In this document: in pieces, positions 48,301-60,499 of the stretch
Position numbering within the stretch: position 1 is the stretch's first letter
Layout: the number at the start of each line of letters is the position of its first letter
Origin: Lota lota
Lineage: Eukaryota > Chordata > Actinopteri > Gadiformes > Lotidae
Direction of reading: 5' to 3'
Assembly (NCBI GenBank): GCA_026745465.1
Contig: JACYXH010000401.1
Location: forward strand, 259,501 to 323,500
Length of the DNA: 64,000 nt
The notes under the pieces: generated by a model
The model's database searches: none
The model's input: only the letters and a program-made list of their open reading frames with translations
Told to the model about the DNA's origin: nothing
Program-made: the position numbers and the translations under genes

Positions 48301-49892
48301 CTCCAGATCTCCTCTGCCAGTCAGCACTTCAGCCGTGATTAGCCCTTTCCTCATCCAGAGAGCCCCACGTCGAGGCCTGTTCTCGTCGGCCATTAAAACT
48401 TCTGAGCCGGAAAATACTCTTCTAAAAATGGTACTGGCCAATTTGCCACGTGACTGGCTCACTTTTTTCCTAGCATGTCAATGTGAGAAAAGTATGCTTC
48501 GATTTGAATTTATGTCACTGTAATTGCTTTTGATCATTTTGGACCCAAAGGTTTGGATGAAATCCATTTATTTTTTGTGTAGTGGGTATAAAATACTTTA
48601 AAAAGCGTTATAGTCTTCTATAATAATACGAAACATAACGACTATAGTTCACAAATTATACAATTTCTATGGAAGTTATGAAGCAACAAGTGTGCCATTC
48701 TAATTATCTGTCTCAGTCAGACAGAGAAGCTTGTGTGAAACCATGATTGTTGCTGTGGTATATCATATAAATCAGCATTTGCATTGGAAATAATGTCTTC
48801 CCCGTAGTTGAGCTGAATGCCATACATAGGAAGGAAGTCAAACGTTGGACAGAGATAAGCACACCCCAGACACCCCTTCCTTCCTCGATGCCTCGACTAA
48901 TCACCTGAACAGCATAGCATCAACCTCATCGACCCCTTCATCAAGCACTTCAAAGGGAAGTCCCAGCAGTCCTTATGGTGACGGCAAACCCACACACATA
49001 AGTGTCTTCTCCGTTGATTCCTCTGGCCTTTTCTCAAACCAGTTTATGGCACAGCACAGATAAACGACACATTCATTGTAGTGCTAAAAGGAAGGCTATT
49101 GTGCAGTTTGTTTCATGGCGCCTCGCCTCATCACATCTTGTCTTTCGCAAACAATAAAAAATGTATTATTCTCTTTGAGGCTGAATGAGGTTCCAAGAGG
49201 GTTGCACGTCTGTATGTCTGAGATGCGGTCTATCTCTAACTTCCTTTTTGACTGTGTGTGTGTGTGTGTGTGTGTGTTATTCAGGCAGAGGAGATTCCAG
49301 AGCTGGAGATTGACATAGACGAGCTCCTGGAGCTGTCAGAAGAAGGCCAGAGGACCCGGCTGCAGGTGAGCCCACACACGTCCGTTCAAATCACCTTGAG
49401 TTGGATTTTACTGTATGGTTTACACCGTTACTTAACCGTATAGAAATGTCTAACGCACAGTTAATATGGATCACCTGTAGCCTGCAGAAACACTGGCCAT
49501 GTCAGATAGAACCTGGGCCATAACAGGTTCTACAGGATCATCGTTTTATTACAGGAACTCTGCTACCGCTTGTGCGATCGTTGCCGATACTTAATCTGTG
49601 GCTTCTCTCCAACAGGAGTTGCTGCAGGAATGTGGGAAGCCAAAAGAGGTGAGATGTGATTAAAAAGCTAATTTTTTACTTTTTTTACTCTTAATTAAGC
49701 TGAACATCAACTTATTTAATTATATTTAAGGGCTACGTCACACGGCTGGCTCTTGTGTGTCTGCTCTGGTTTCAATTTGGTGAAGAAACAAAATTAAATT
49801 TCACTTCATTCTCCTCTCTTAAGGAATTCATCAACGGGCTGCTATACAGGATGAAGGGCCTACGCAAAATGTCAGGGCCTCTGAAGAAATAA
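45139..49892 (+). CDS. ppp1r14d: Protein phosphatase 1 regulatory inhibitor subunit 14 family (PPP1R14D-like)
   Basis: Phosphorylation-dependent inhibitor of the PP1 catalytic subunit, related to CPI-17. Four exons, 45139-45321, 49285-49365, 49616-49648 and 49824-49892, all in phase 0, give 121 residues. The core shows KLTVKYNRKDLQRRLDIEEW, with the regulatory Thr in LTVKY (the family's PKC-site position), followed by ELEIDIDELLELSEEGQRT, ELLQECGKPKEEFINGLL and a basic end YRMKGLRKMSGPLKK. The start MASTEPGAQSRVMFQTVDKT was taken at the first ATG of the open frame; upstream is CA/GT-rich. Position between zfyve19 and spint1 is that of human PPP1R14D, which supports that paralogue; sequence alone would also allow another PPP1R14 member. 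The acceptor of exon 2 is preceded by about 12 TG repeats. Confidence 0.9.
45322..49284 (+). other. ppp1r14d: First intron of ppp1r14d
   Basis: Contains short CA and TG tracts near 45343-45373 and 45514-45539, and a stretch at 48230-48480 with non-repetitive composition and several factor-like words (TTAATCAATTA, CTAAAAATGG, CACGTGAC) that could be an enhancer. No exon seen. Confidence 0.5.
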
Positions 49893-51907
49893 GTCACATT
49901 CGTGACACATTTGAAACAAGACACACCTCTTACTTCTCCAGCTCCTTCAACCGTTGAACGTTGGTATGTGTGGTTTACATTTCGTGGGCAACTCCAGGCA
50001 TAGGGTCTGCAGACAGCAGCAACAGACACCGTCAAAGCTGTCACTTTTGATCATCCTTTATTTTTATTTTTTATTATGTCTTATTTATAGACAGCCTTAA
50101 CATTTGGACTTGATCATAAACACCAAGAATGCAACACTGATAAACACGTATTAACGTAAGCTGTTCACTCCGACGGACTGTTGCTCTAGAATTCCCAGTC
50201 AATATCTTTTCACGTGTATTTTTTAGCTGGAGTTGTTTCTGTACAATGTCTGTGTATGTCATCTGTGTATGACCATAATCTTTTTTCCGGTTGCCTATTT
50301 ATGTATATAACTTTATTTTGTTTTCGTTCTGATTATAGACTTGAATGTCAAAATAAAGAAAAAGATTTTCAAGTCTGTGAATACATTTGATACATACAGA
50401 AAGAAATCGCTTGTTGACAATGCAGAGCGACTGGTTATTTTGTTTGTTTAAGCTACACTCTGCTATACTTGTACCTCAAAGCACATAAATCTCCTTCCTC
50501 ATGTTATTTGCGTGCAAAACACCCTAAAGGGCTATTTTACTAGTTAGTCTAAAACAAGGGTCGGTCTTCAAAGAGCAATGAGGGGAACCAGCTAAAAGGA
50601 AATAGGGCGACCAAAGAGACTGCCATGATATGGTACAACTGCCCTCAGGCCTCTCTCAAGACTTCATTATGTGATCACATTGCATGGCCTTTCCAGAACA
50701 CAATGTACTGAAGATCATTGCCTAATTCTGTCGATCACAATTTATTCCAGTAATGGAAAACACAGGGGGCATTAGCATAAAGGGGCTAGGAGTAAATATT
50801 GTCCAAACATGACACAGAAATGGCAGCCGATAAGTATGCATCCATTACCCAAGATCCATTTCCTGTCGGCGGTTATTATGTGACACGGACAGGCAAACAA
50901 CCTGACCGTCTCCATATGGACCTTAATGGAGCAAGCCCCTGGAGAAGAGCGTAATTATGGGCTCATTTCAGTAAGCCAGAGAGTGATGCACATTGATGAA
51001 TATGCACTCTGGCACATAAGACGCTTTGGCCGAGGGAAGCAATTTAGGGATTTGCTTGATTTGTCTTTCACTTTTCCTTTTCTTTCTTCAAATCCTTACT
51101 GCAGCAACCTCTGACGAGGTTGGAAGAACAATTATACAACAATTATACATGAAAGACAGAAAATAAAAGATAAATAGATAATTAAAATGTCGATGTCTAC
51201 CCTGTCTGTGCCGTTTAATATGACGTTACACGCAAGGCCTGGGAAAGCAACAAAGTTCTCCATCAGGGCAGGCAGATGACAACACAGGTGTGCCTTATCT
51301 GCCCAAAGCTAAACAGACCCCTCGGAAATCTCTTTAGTGTCTTGTCCATTCTCCAAGTCACAACATGACAGCAGCAGCCTGGTGTACAGTATCAATACTC
51401 TAAACCCAATACATCTAGAGAACTGAGAAAATGAAATGAAAGCACGCACACATAACAAAGAGCATTTGTTGTCTCTGGGAGGCGGGGCAAATGCCAGGGA
51501 AACCTCAATTGGTTGTGGTTTATGAACTCATTTTTCTATCCCTAAGCAGCTCAGTACTAAAGTAGTAGGGTTTAATCTCATAAATCCTGCATGAATCACT
51601 GAATACGGTCAGAATTTGAGTTATTGTTGTCATTAACTTGTCAATTCACAACATAAACATCATGACGCCTCTGAGGAGTTGGGAGTACATAAAATGGCAC
51701 TAACTGCTAATAACCTGTCCAACTAAAAATAGAACCAACTGCAGTTATAACTTTACCTTTACAACCCTAACCTTTACAGTGTTTGAGATGCTGGGGTGGG
51801 TAAAGAAGAGCCTCATTGCTTTTCATTTTGCCGTTGAGGCTAAAGGGTGAGCCTTACAGTAATACATGATCATGAAGTCATGACGTTTATGGCCTGCGGT
51901 CTCACTC
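49893..51907. other. Convergent intergenic region between ppp1r14d and zfyve19
   Basis: Holds both 3'-untranslated regions and, at about 50600-51050, non-repetitive DNA with balanced composition that looks like conserved non-coding sequence. No coding frame of note. I could not place a clear polyadenylation signal for zfyve19. Confidence 0.5.
50352..50357 (+). terminator. ppp1r14d: Polyadenylation signal of ppp1r14d
   Basis: AATAAA about 460 bases after the stop codon, followed by the T/G-rich stretch tttcaagtctgtg. It is the first canonical signal in the 3' flank. Confidence 0.65.
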
Positions 51908-54900
51908 TCATGTCCCCTTCTTCTTCGTTTTCCTCTTGGGTGGAGAGTAGCTTGTCGTACGATGCTCCTTCCGTTCATATTTGTCATGGCCTTCCCTGAG
52001 GAATTAACGGATTTGTGATTGCTAATTCATCACTCTGAATACTTTGTGCACACACATGATGGTACTGCAAAATGTATCTGGGTCATCATCATCCACATGC
52101 CAAACCATTCGTTTATAAATAAATTCACATGAATAAATGTATTTCTCCAATTTGTGCAGAGAAACTGAATGTTGTGCCACGTGTATGCAATGAATACACA
52201 GGGAAGCCAATTACCGGAAGCAGCGGCCGCAGTACAGGTCTCCATCACAGGTATGACATCGTATAGAGGCATCTTCGTTACATATGCAGCACCAGGGAAG
52301 TTCCTCCTCATCACTACCACCACCATCATCACTGTCCAATGGCTGCGGCTTTTTTACAACGGCAGCTGGACCCTGAATACACATGGAACAGACCAAAAGC
52401 ATTATGTATTCATTCTAATACATATCCTGTGTGTTGGACTTGAATGACAAGTGTTGGAACCTCAAGTTGCCCTGTACCGTTTTTTTGAAAGGGGCTTTCT
52501 TGTTAGTGGTCTTTGGACCACTGTGCTCAAAGGGTATGTTGTAGCCACTGGCCTCATCCAATGCAGCCTCTTCCGAAAGCTGGAAATGAAATAAATAGAA
52601 TGTTAGAAGATAAAAATAGAGGCCAAATAGCTTAATAGAACTGATGAGCCAAGGGGCAAAACATTACCCCGCTATTAATATTAATGACTTCATAGAAAAC
52701 ATTGGCCTGTGTTCAACATCACCAATGAAATGAACAAAATCTTGATCCGTTTTCTAAAGTTTACATAAGGGCACCAGACTGCAAAACAAAAACTTTAACT
52801 TAAAGACTGTTTCACATCTCAGATTGTATTTTCAATTGATGATCAAAAATGTGTACAAAAGACAGAAGGTAATAATTGATGCACTCACATGGCATAATTA
52901 ACCAAAAATAAAGGAAGGAGGTTATAACCTAAATGTATGGCGCCCACAAACAGGTATGAAAGTGATTTTATATCATATTATTATTATTATGTCTATAATC
53001 ACATATAATTATGTGTATCTTAACTCTCCCTTTACTCCCGACCTGTTTTAAGACTCTTTGAACAGCCTCTTCCTCAGTCTCCTCATCGCTGTCGGGATGC
53101 TGGATGTCCTCCATGGTGACTAATAACGAGATATATATATAGATATTAGATATAAATATGGAAGAACAGCCAGTGAAAGGGAGTAACGTAAAGCTGTTGA
53201 GACGCTGACCGAGGCGTTCACACATTGCACTAAGCCAACTTTTTCCCTCCGTTAACTCACAGTAATTCTGCACATCCATCATATTAGTCTGGATTACAAA
53301 TGATGTCACAGAAGTGCGCCAGCCAGCAAATCTGCAGGGAAAGGTCGAATAGAGGGAGCTGTGCCCACGAGAGCCTAGCGCCTGAATGCTTGGACCCCAT
53401 ACGGCTTTTTGAAACGGATTCTGTAGACCCACCTCTTCCAAGAACAAGAACAAAGGAATTTTGATGATGAAGATGACCACTGATCATATCAGAGCATATC
53501 TGAGATCTAACTATTAAGCACCAATAACAAACATCTTTATGATTACCACTCTGCATTCTGTCCAGTGGTATTGCTAGAAAGTTGTTCATGCAGCATAATT
53601 ATCCAAAATGTTGATCGTATGCCTTGATTTGGATAAAAGCATCTGCTAAACGACTCAAATATAATGAAACAAACCACAATGTACTACCCTTGTCTGGATC
53701 CAGTCCTTTCAGTAGGGCCAGCCTCTTGGCCATCTGTAGAACGTGCTCCTGGGATCCCTGCTCCTGCCTCAGCTCCCTCATGGCTTCCTCCAGCACACGG
53801 CTCTTCTCAGCCTCCAGTACCCCGCTCTTCTCAGCCTCCAGTACCCCTTGGTCCTGGTCCAGGTTCACCTCCAGCCCACATGCCTCCCCCTTGTTCAGGT
53901 TGTTCAGGAGGCTGTCGTCCACATCTACAGATTGATAGGGCATAATAATAGGTCAGAGTTTAATAATTAACACTCAATGGTCCAACATAACCATGCGTAA
54001 CCAAGCCAAGATAAATAATCTCTCCTGCGAGATAGCTTTTGTTAACATGACCAAGTCAGTAAAGTCACCACGTATTCTTTGGTAACCATGGAAGGCATCT
54101 GAGGCTATTGTACAGATTTGTTTAAAACAAAAATTAAGAACTAAAGAAAAAACTATAAACTAGAGGATTCCTATCTAGCTACCGTCAGCGTCTTGTTGGT
54201 TGTCGATAGCAACTTCCTCTGTCATCTGTGTTAATAGATCATTGGCTCGTTCTGTCTGGGTTCTGTTATCAGGGGGCCGATGCACCTGTTCACAAACAAA
54301 CAACAATGTAAAGTAATTTTTAATAAGAGTGACAGAGTGGCTCTCAGGTTACAAAGTGTAATAAACATAAATTAAAAGTGCTTGGCAATTTGTGACTTGT
54401 GAATTATTGAAAAGGGTTTTAAGGGAGCACTTGAGCTATCGGAGGTCGATATGTGGGCCTCTATGAAAGTGTGTGGTTTGACTTACAGGAGGAGGGGCTT
54501 GGGTGGGTGGAGGCCTGCCCTGTAAGGCCGCCAAGCGGTCTTCCATGTCCCTGGCAGAAGGCACCGGCTTACTGGGAGCTCTTAAGGCAGCAAGGCGTGA
54601 CTCAATCTCCCTCTCAGAAGGAATGGACCCTGGATTAAACAAAAATAGGTAAAATTGGTAAAAAAAAATTTAAACAACCACGAAACCCTAGCTTTATCAT
54701 TATTAGATAGAGATTGTGTGAGTTATAACAAAATATTTTATTACTTGGTTTGGGGTCTTCCTTGAGTTTCTGAAGCCTTGCAGCAATAGCTTGGTCTTCT
54801 TTACTGAGGCCTTTGGTGGGTACACTGTCAATGTCGACATTTCTAGCACCGCCCTGGCCATGAGTCACTTCAGATCCGTGCTGTTTGGCTTCCAATGCAG

Positions 54901-55424
54901 CAACTCGCCTGGGGGAGGATTCCAGGAAAAAGGAGTGACGTCATGTATGGTGTTCAACTGAAAGATGAATCAAGTGCAATTGCATGTGATTTTTAATTGC
55001 ATACTGACTTCTTGTAGTTCTCTGGGGGGGACCATTTCCCATCATCACTAGGTGTTTCTGAACTATTAAAAACATACAAGGAATAAGACATCGCATGTTT
55101 TCATGCGGTTTCTTGTTCTTTTGGGAAACTACAATAGTTTTTTGTATTTACCCAGTCAGATTGCCATGACACCGCTTGCAGACCTTCTGCTTCGTGTTGC
55201 CACAGCGAGGCACCACTGCGCTAAAGTTGAGACAATTTGAGCAGAAGGAACGCCCGCAGTTTTTACAGCCCAGCTATGAAGTCCACGAAGAGAAAACAGA
55301 CTTTAGGGGAGAAAAAGATCGCATATGAATATACTGATAGCTCCTTATGTTTCATATGAATAACCATACCTCCTTCCGGAAAAGAGTAAATTTAGATGCA
55401 CAACAGAAACACCGGTTGTCCATG
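51908..55424 (-). CDS. zfyve19: Abscission/NoCut checkpoint regulator ANCHR (zinc finger FYVE-type 19)
   Basis: Retains VPS4 at the midbody to delay abscission. Eleven exons: 55424-55370, 55273-55152, 55062-55009, 54908-54745, 54629-54487, 54285-54183, 53924-53688, 53119-53043, 52579-52478, 52372-52215, 51995-51908. Parts: N-terminal FYVE-like finger ([14 protein letters not shown], then [12 protein letters not shown] and [11 protein letters not shown]), two MIT-interacting motifs ([16 protein letters not shown] and [13 protein letters not shown]), a Glu-rich coiled segment, and a C-terminal B-box-like finger ([30 protein letters not shown]). All phases close to 433 residues if one base is removed from exon 1; as given, a T5 run (A5 at 55380-55384) turns the expected LFRKE into LFPEG and breaks the frame. 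A 24-bp exact tandem duplication in exon 7 repeats eight residues. Neighbour bub1b is head-to-head. Confidence 0.93.
53800..53847 (-). repeat. zfyve19: Two exact 24-bp tandem copies inside zfyve19 exon 7
   Basis: 53800-53823 and 53824-53847 are identical; on the coding strand each encodes a GVLEAEKS-type octapeptide. A third, diverged copy (RVLEEA) follows. In frame, so it lengthens the acidic helical linker without breaking the protein. Confidence 0.9.
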
Positions 55425-55690
55425 TTGAAACGCGAAAAGCTTCACGTAAGATTGAAGGTATGATTTTTCGAATACTCCATCAAACCATTTAGTGGTTGTC
55501 TACACTCTTTAGACAACACCACTTTTATCTCCATCGACTCCAAAAAATGTCTAATAATAGGAAGTACGCCGGAAAGTCATGTACCATTCGATTACATAGT
55601 TCCGGTATTTGTTCGTCCAATCAGCTTTCTCTAAATTCTCTCGCGGTTCCCTTTCAAAACATACAGAGCCAGTACGGTCGGAACTGAAGA
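55425..55690. promoter_or_regulatory. Bidirectional promoter of zfyve19 and the bub1b homologue
   Basis: The two genes diverge from this segment. It has a canonical CCAATCAG box (55617-55624) and ETS-like CCGGAA sites in both orientations (near 55568 and 55602), with no TATA box, as is common for cell-cycle genes. A likely 5'-UTR exon of the bub1b homologue ends at 55731 (CTTAAG/GTTTGT) and is joined to the start-codon exon, whose acceptor ends at 56114. Confidence 0.6.
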
Positions 55691-56131
55691 GTACCATTCG
55701 TGTTTTAAATCGCTGAAAAGAAGCACTTAAGGTTTGTAACGTATATATTACATAGTTTACTGGTAGTCGTCTCATTTGTTTTGAACATTGTGTTTGGTCA
55801 ACTTTACTACAATTCCAAACGAAAAGATACAAAGAGCTAGTGGCTACCGAAAGCCATTAGCCAGTATGCAACACACGTTACATACTGGTTCACTTTGCAC
55901 TGCATGAGCACTTTAGTATTGGATTACTACTCCTAGTAATATAAGAATGCAGTGTGTGACATGCATGATATTTTAATACTAACTAGCAGGAAATGTAAGT
56001 TGGGAGGGGTTGTAGCAATGAATAGCCGTCACAGCATTACTTCATGCAAATCAGAATAATTTGATTCTTCTGTAATTTTTGCTATATATTGTGTTGTTTT
56101 CCTCTGCTGTCTAGTTTTGTTGAGGCGCACG

Positions 56132-58863
56132 ATGGCAGAGGGCGGAGATGCAGAATGGGAGCTTAGTAAAGAAAACATCCAGCCGCTGAAGCGGGGTCGG
56201 GACATATCGGTGCTGCACCAGGCGCTCAGTCAGCAGCAGGACGGACCCAGCTCTGCTGTCTGCCAACAGAAACAGTAAGTCATGGGAGCAAGAACAAACA
56301 TTGACCTACAGGTCGAGTAATAAGTCAGTTGTAGTGTGCACATGTTTGCCCAAATGAAGGACATGAATTGACACAGGTTGACAAGGGATTTCTTTTTATG
56401 TGTGGTTTTTCTTATCCAGGGCCTTTGAGTCTGAACTGAGAATATATAATGGAGATGATCCACTTGATGTTTGGGATCGGTAAGATTAGTCATTTTCAAT
56501 AATATTAACCTTATATAATTAGCAATAATATAACTATAGTTATGTTTGATATCTGTGTGAGCTTGTCTGACGTTTGTTTGACGCATGTTTTCCAAACAGA
56601 TACGTAAAATGGACTGAACAAACATTTCCTCAGGGTGGGAAGGAGAGCAACCTCCCTGTGTTGTTGAAGCAAGCCGTGACACAATTCACAGAGGAGAAAA
56701 AATACCACAATGACCCGCGCTACGTAGACCTCTGGATCAAATTTGTAAGTTAGCTGCAAGTTATTTTATTACATTTCTATGCTCCTTCTTTGACATGCTT
56801 TATTTAGTTCATGTTAGCTCATACATGTATTTGTCTCATCAGGCAAAGATTTGCCCAGAGCCCCTGGAGAGCTACAGGTACATGCAGGCACAGGGGGTAG
56901 GAGGGTCCCAGGCTAGCTTCTACATTGCCTGGTCAGAGGAATATGAGAGACTGGGCAACTCTCGCGAGGCAGACAAGGTCTACCAAGAAGGCTTCAACAA
57001 CTGTGCTGAACCGAGGGATAAGCTCCTGCAGTATCACAAGTAGGAATATGACATGCCTCCTTTTATCCAATGCGTATCACCATGAGTGCATACATGTTAA
57101 TCATAACCCTACAGTGTTTCCCTTACATGCATGCAGCAGTGGCCCAGCACGGCCGCTGGATTACCAGCGCCCAGTGCAATATTTAAAAACATACATATGT
57201 GCCCCCTGCTGCACGCCCCTCAATTGTTACTTTGTCATTATTGTCATTGGAGAAAGATTGTGGAAAATACTGACAGCAAAATATTGTTCTGCTATAAAAT
57301 GAAAAAAAGGGCATTATTTTAGGTGGCATTACCCAGGAGCTACACTGGGGACGGCTACAAATTGCAAACTGAAAAATATATTTGTGCAACTATACCAAAA
57401 CAAAGTGTCACATGCGCATAGTGCACTCACGTGCTATTTCTTGTTATATTGTTAAACCATTGTATGAGACCTTCTGTTCAAAACCTCTCTGTGCACATCA
57501 GCACAGTGCATAACACATCAGCACCGCTCCGGGGAAAGGTTGTACACTGCCCTATAACCCTGTCAGCGTCTACCAGTTGAGCTACACATGCAAGCTGAAA
57601 AATGTATTTAATTATGGTTTCCTGAATTACTACTTCTAGGGCCCTGCAAGCACGCGTGTCACGACAGGTGATGACCACCATGGCGGAAAAAGACAGTGAC
57701 GAAGAGAGCAATGAACCCGAGCGACTGTCTCTCGTAGATCTCAAACACAGGGGAAAGAAAAAGGCCATTGTACCGATCAACAGAGCTCAGGCTGCTCTCG
57801 GCCGTAAGTACATGCATGAACGCTTACCTCGGCTATTCACCTTGTAAATTGTTTGCCACCTGTATGTTGCTACAAAATGCTCTTGACAGTCTTTAACAGC
57901 AGGTCACGTGAAGCCTGAAAACAATGGTTCTTATTTTGCCTAAGCACTGGATCTCTGATGTTAATCTTAAATATGTCATATCCGTTGGCCCCTGGGCAGA
58001 TAATTCCAGAGGCTTGCAGTCTCAGGGGGCCCCAGCACCGAGTGGGGCCAAGAACAGTTGCTTCGTGGTCTTTGACGAGAACAAGGGTCCGGCGGCTGTG
58101 ACCTCCGAACCCAAGTGGGAGCCTTGGGCTGCCCCTCCCCCCGGGAGGGCCAAGGAGAATGCGCAGAAGCCAGAGAAGTGGTGCGATGTGAAGGTATGAA
58201 GAAAGAGGCCGGTGCAGGGCTGTGTTAGCTGGTAGAACCTCTGTGTGTTGCTATTGTTATATGGGATCCATCTCATCCAACGCCGTGTCTGTTTTGGTCC
58301 TGCCGTAGATGGCCCAGAAGTCCCGATTCGGTCACAAAATCGTACCACCGCCTCTCACAAAACCCACTTTCCAGCCATATGTGGAAGAATCGGACGAGCC
58401 TCCCAGAATGTGAGTTCTAATATTACACATTTCATTTGTATAAACATGTTGTGAATGAGGTTTTCCGAAGAACAGTATCTATTTTTGTATCAATCGCAAG
58501 CACAATTGTATCTTATTTTCCCCAATGATCACTCCCATGGTCTTTGTTCCCTTTCTTGGTGTGTTTTCCTGTGATCCCAGGACTCCATGTAAGATCAACT
58601 CGGCGGTGAACACGGTGCTGTCGGCCCGTAAGCCACGTCTAGAGGAGACCCCTTTAAAGAGGCTCCAGGAACACAGACACCTGCAGCAGCAGCAAGAGAC
58701 ACAGGGGGGGAAGCTGCAGGAGAAGAACATGTACTGCAAGGAGCTGCTCTTCAGCGGCGCCACCGAGTTCTGCTTTGAGGAATTGCGGGCCGAGCGCTAC
58801 CGCAAAAAGATGGCGCAGGTGACCCAACCCGGCCAATCGAGCGCTGATCCCACCAAACACTGA
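56132..58863 (+). CDS. bub1b: Short BubR1/Mad3-type spindle checkpoint protein lacking a kinase domain
   Basis: Mitotic checkpoint complex subunit that inhibits APC/C-Cdc20. Eight coding exons: 56132-56274, 56420-56479, 56600-56744, 56843-57039, 57640-57803, 58000-58193, 58309-58409, 58581-58863; 428 residues, all phases closing. It shows the first KEN box (WELSKENIQPLKRGRD), the TPR domain (NGDDPLDVWDRYVKWTEQ, PQGGKESNLPVLLKQA, FYIAWSEEYERLGNSREADK), the second KEN box (GRAKENAQKPEKW), VMTP-like MTPCKINSAVNTVLSARKP, and the GLEBS/Bub3-binding motif (MYCKELLFSGATEFCFEELR, AERYRKKM). It then ends QVTQPGQSSADPTKH-stop, with AATAAA at 59211. Vertebrate BubR1 is about 1,050 residues with KARD and a C-terminal (pseudo)kinase; none of that is visible in the next 5 kb. 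Either a Mad3-like paralogue or a short isoform reading past a possible donor at 58819. Confidence 0.92.
57040..57639 (+). other. bub1b intron 4 with repeat-like sequence
   Basis: Begins repeat-like at acagtgtttcccttacatgc (about 57111), a word common at ends of fish hAT-type repeats, with a loosely inverted counterpart near 57530-57550. The minus strand around 57590-57560 carries a tRNA-like A box (TAGCTCAACTGGTAGAC), suggesting a tRNA-derived SINE head. Neither assignment is secure. Confidence 0.35.
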
Positions 58864-59210
58864 GACTGAGTTTTAATTATTTGATATTCATTGTGGATAT
58901 GGCTGTGAAGAAAAAGTCCATATCATCACTATGTATCTTGTGACGAAGATGTTTTATGTTTTATACCCATAGAAGTGTTGTACATTTTAAAGTGGTGAAG
59001 AAGCAATTGGGAGGATGTCAAATATTGAGGAAAAATGAAAATATTCACTGCAGAGGTCATTCACAGGAATATTGTTCTTTTTCGGTTCTCTAAACCATTG
59101 CTAAATATATTGGCTGCTAAAAAGAATATGTTTTAGAATCCAAGGGTTGCGCTTACCCTTCGGTCTTTGAATCTTTTCGATCTAGTACCTTTCTATGTTA
59201 CGTGGTACAT

Positions 59211-59216
59211 AATAAA
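59211..59216 (+). terminator. bub1b: Polyadenylation signal of the bub1b homologue
   Basis: AATAAA followed by gtgttatttttttttttgg, a T/G-rich downstream element, about 350 bases after the stop. Confidence 0.7.
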
Positions 59217-60499
59217 GTGTTATTTTTTTTTTGGTCAATCTTGCTTTGTAATTCTTAATCGAATTGGATATCCCTGCATTGAGAGGAAAGCATGACGCAA
59301 TTTGGGATTGTTCTGTGTAACAGTCCCTGCAGACCACGTTGCATAAAGATGTTCAATAAACTTGCCAAAGTGTTTGGCTGGATAATAATTGACTGATTAA
59401 CTCACAAGGTGCATCGTAAGCAGAGGACATGCACGAGAACGCATAAGATTGTTTTCCTGGTAATTTAATTTGAATTACTAATTGGGTATAAACAAAGGAA
59501 GTGCTGAGTATCAGCTATCGCTGGAGTTTAAAGGGATTCAATCTAACTGGCAGGCGCTTCCCCAAAAATGGAAGTAATCTTCATTTGGGAGTCAAAGTGC
59601 ATTCTTGTTGCCTCTTGATCCAATAAAATCACTTAGATTTTCACACCAGAGCCTATTGTGTTTTCACTTTTGAAAATGTCGACATTTAAAGGGAGGTGGT
59701 CAACTAAACATTTCAAAATGTTTTAGGGGTGTGTTTGAGAGAAAGCCGCAAAGTATAACAAAATAAATGCACCCTGAATCTACTGTGGTGATGACATTCA
59801 CATAACGGAGCTTCCAGGGAATTATTTAAATTATTCCCAAGAGGGCTAGGATGACGTAGCATGATTACAGTAGTGGGTCTGTGACAACAGGAAACTGATC
59901 CTGCATCTGGCACCTAAACCCAAACATATGTATCATTGAATACGGCTTTGGCTTGTGTCACTTCCTTTAGTGAGAACATTCTTAGTGTAGTTTAATAGCC
60001 ACTGTGCACCCCTTTCACTTGCTATTTGTAAAGAGTCTTTACAACCCAATAGTACATCAAGCGACCAGTAGAGCAGAGAATTGCTTGGGAAAGAAAGTTC
60101 ACCACTTAGCAGCAGAGAGATGGCATAAGTAGGTCTAGCTGGCTTTCGTAATGTTCTTAAATGAGGCCCTCTGAGACCAGCTTTTGTCCATCTGCCTGTT
60201 ACCTTCAAAGGCAAACACACTTGGGCTGTGCAGTCCGTGTTCTAAAATCTATTTTTGATCCTTTCCACTGGTTAACAGTGACTTCTCCTCTTCCACTTAA
60301 TGTCAATTATACAAAATGCAGAGAGTTGAGTTGAAATTCTGTTCCAATGTGGTTTCACATCAGGTTCAAGTTATTGTTAGGTCAGCTATGTAAAGTATGG
60401 TTTCTGACCACTTGAAGTGAACAATGTTACGTTACCAAAGGTGGTGGATCTGTGGGAACCTATACGCCAGTTTCACAGCAGGCCTTGAAACATAGCCAC

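Noticed and set aside
57540-57600. tRNA gene suggested by TAGCTCAACTGGTAGAC on the minus strand
   Set aside because: Only an A-box-like word is present; no acceptor stem or convincing B box, so at most a SINE relic.
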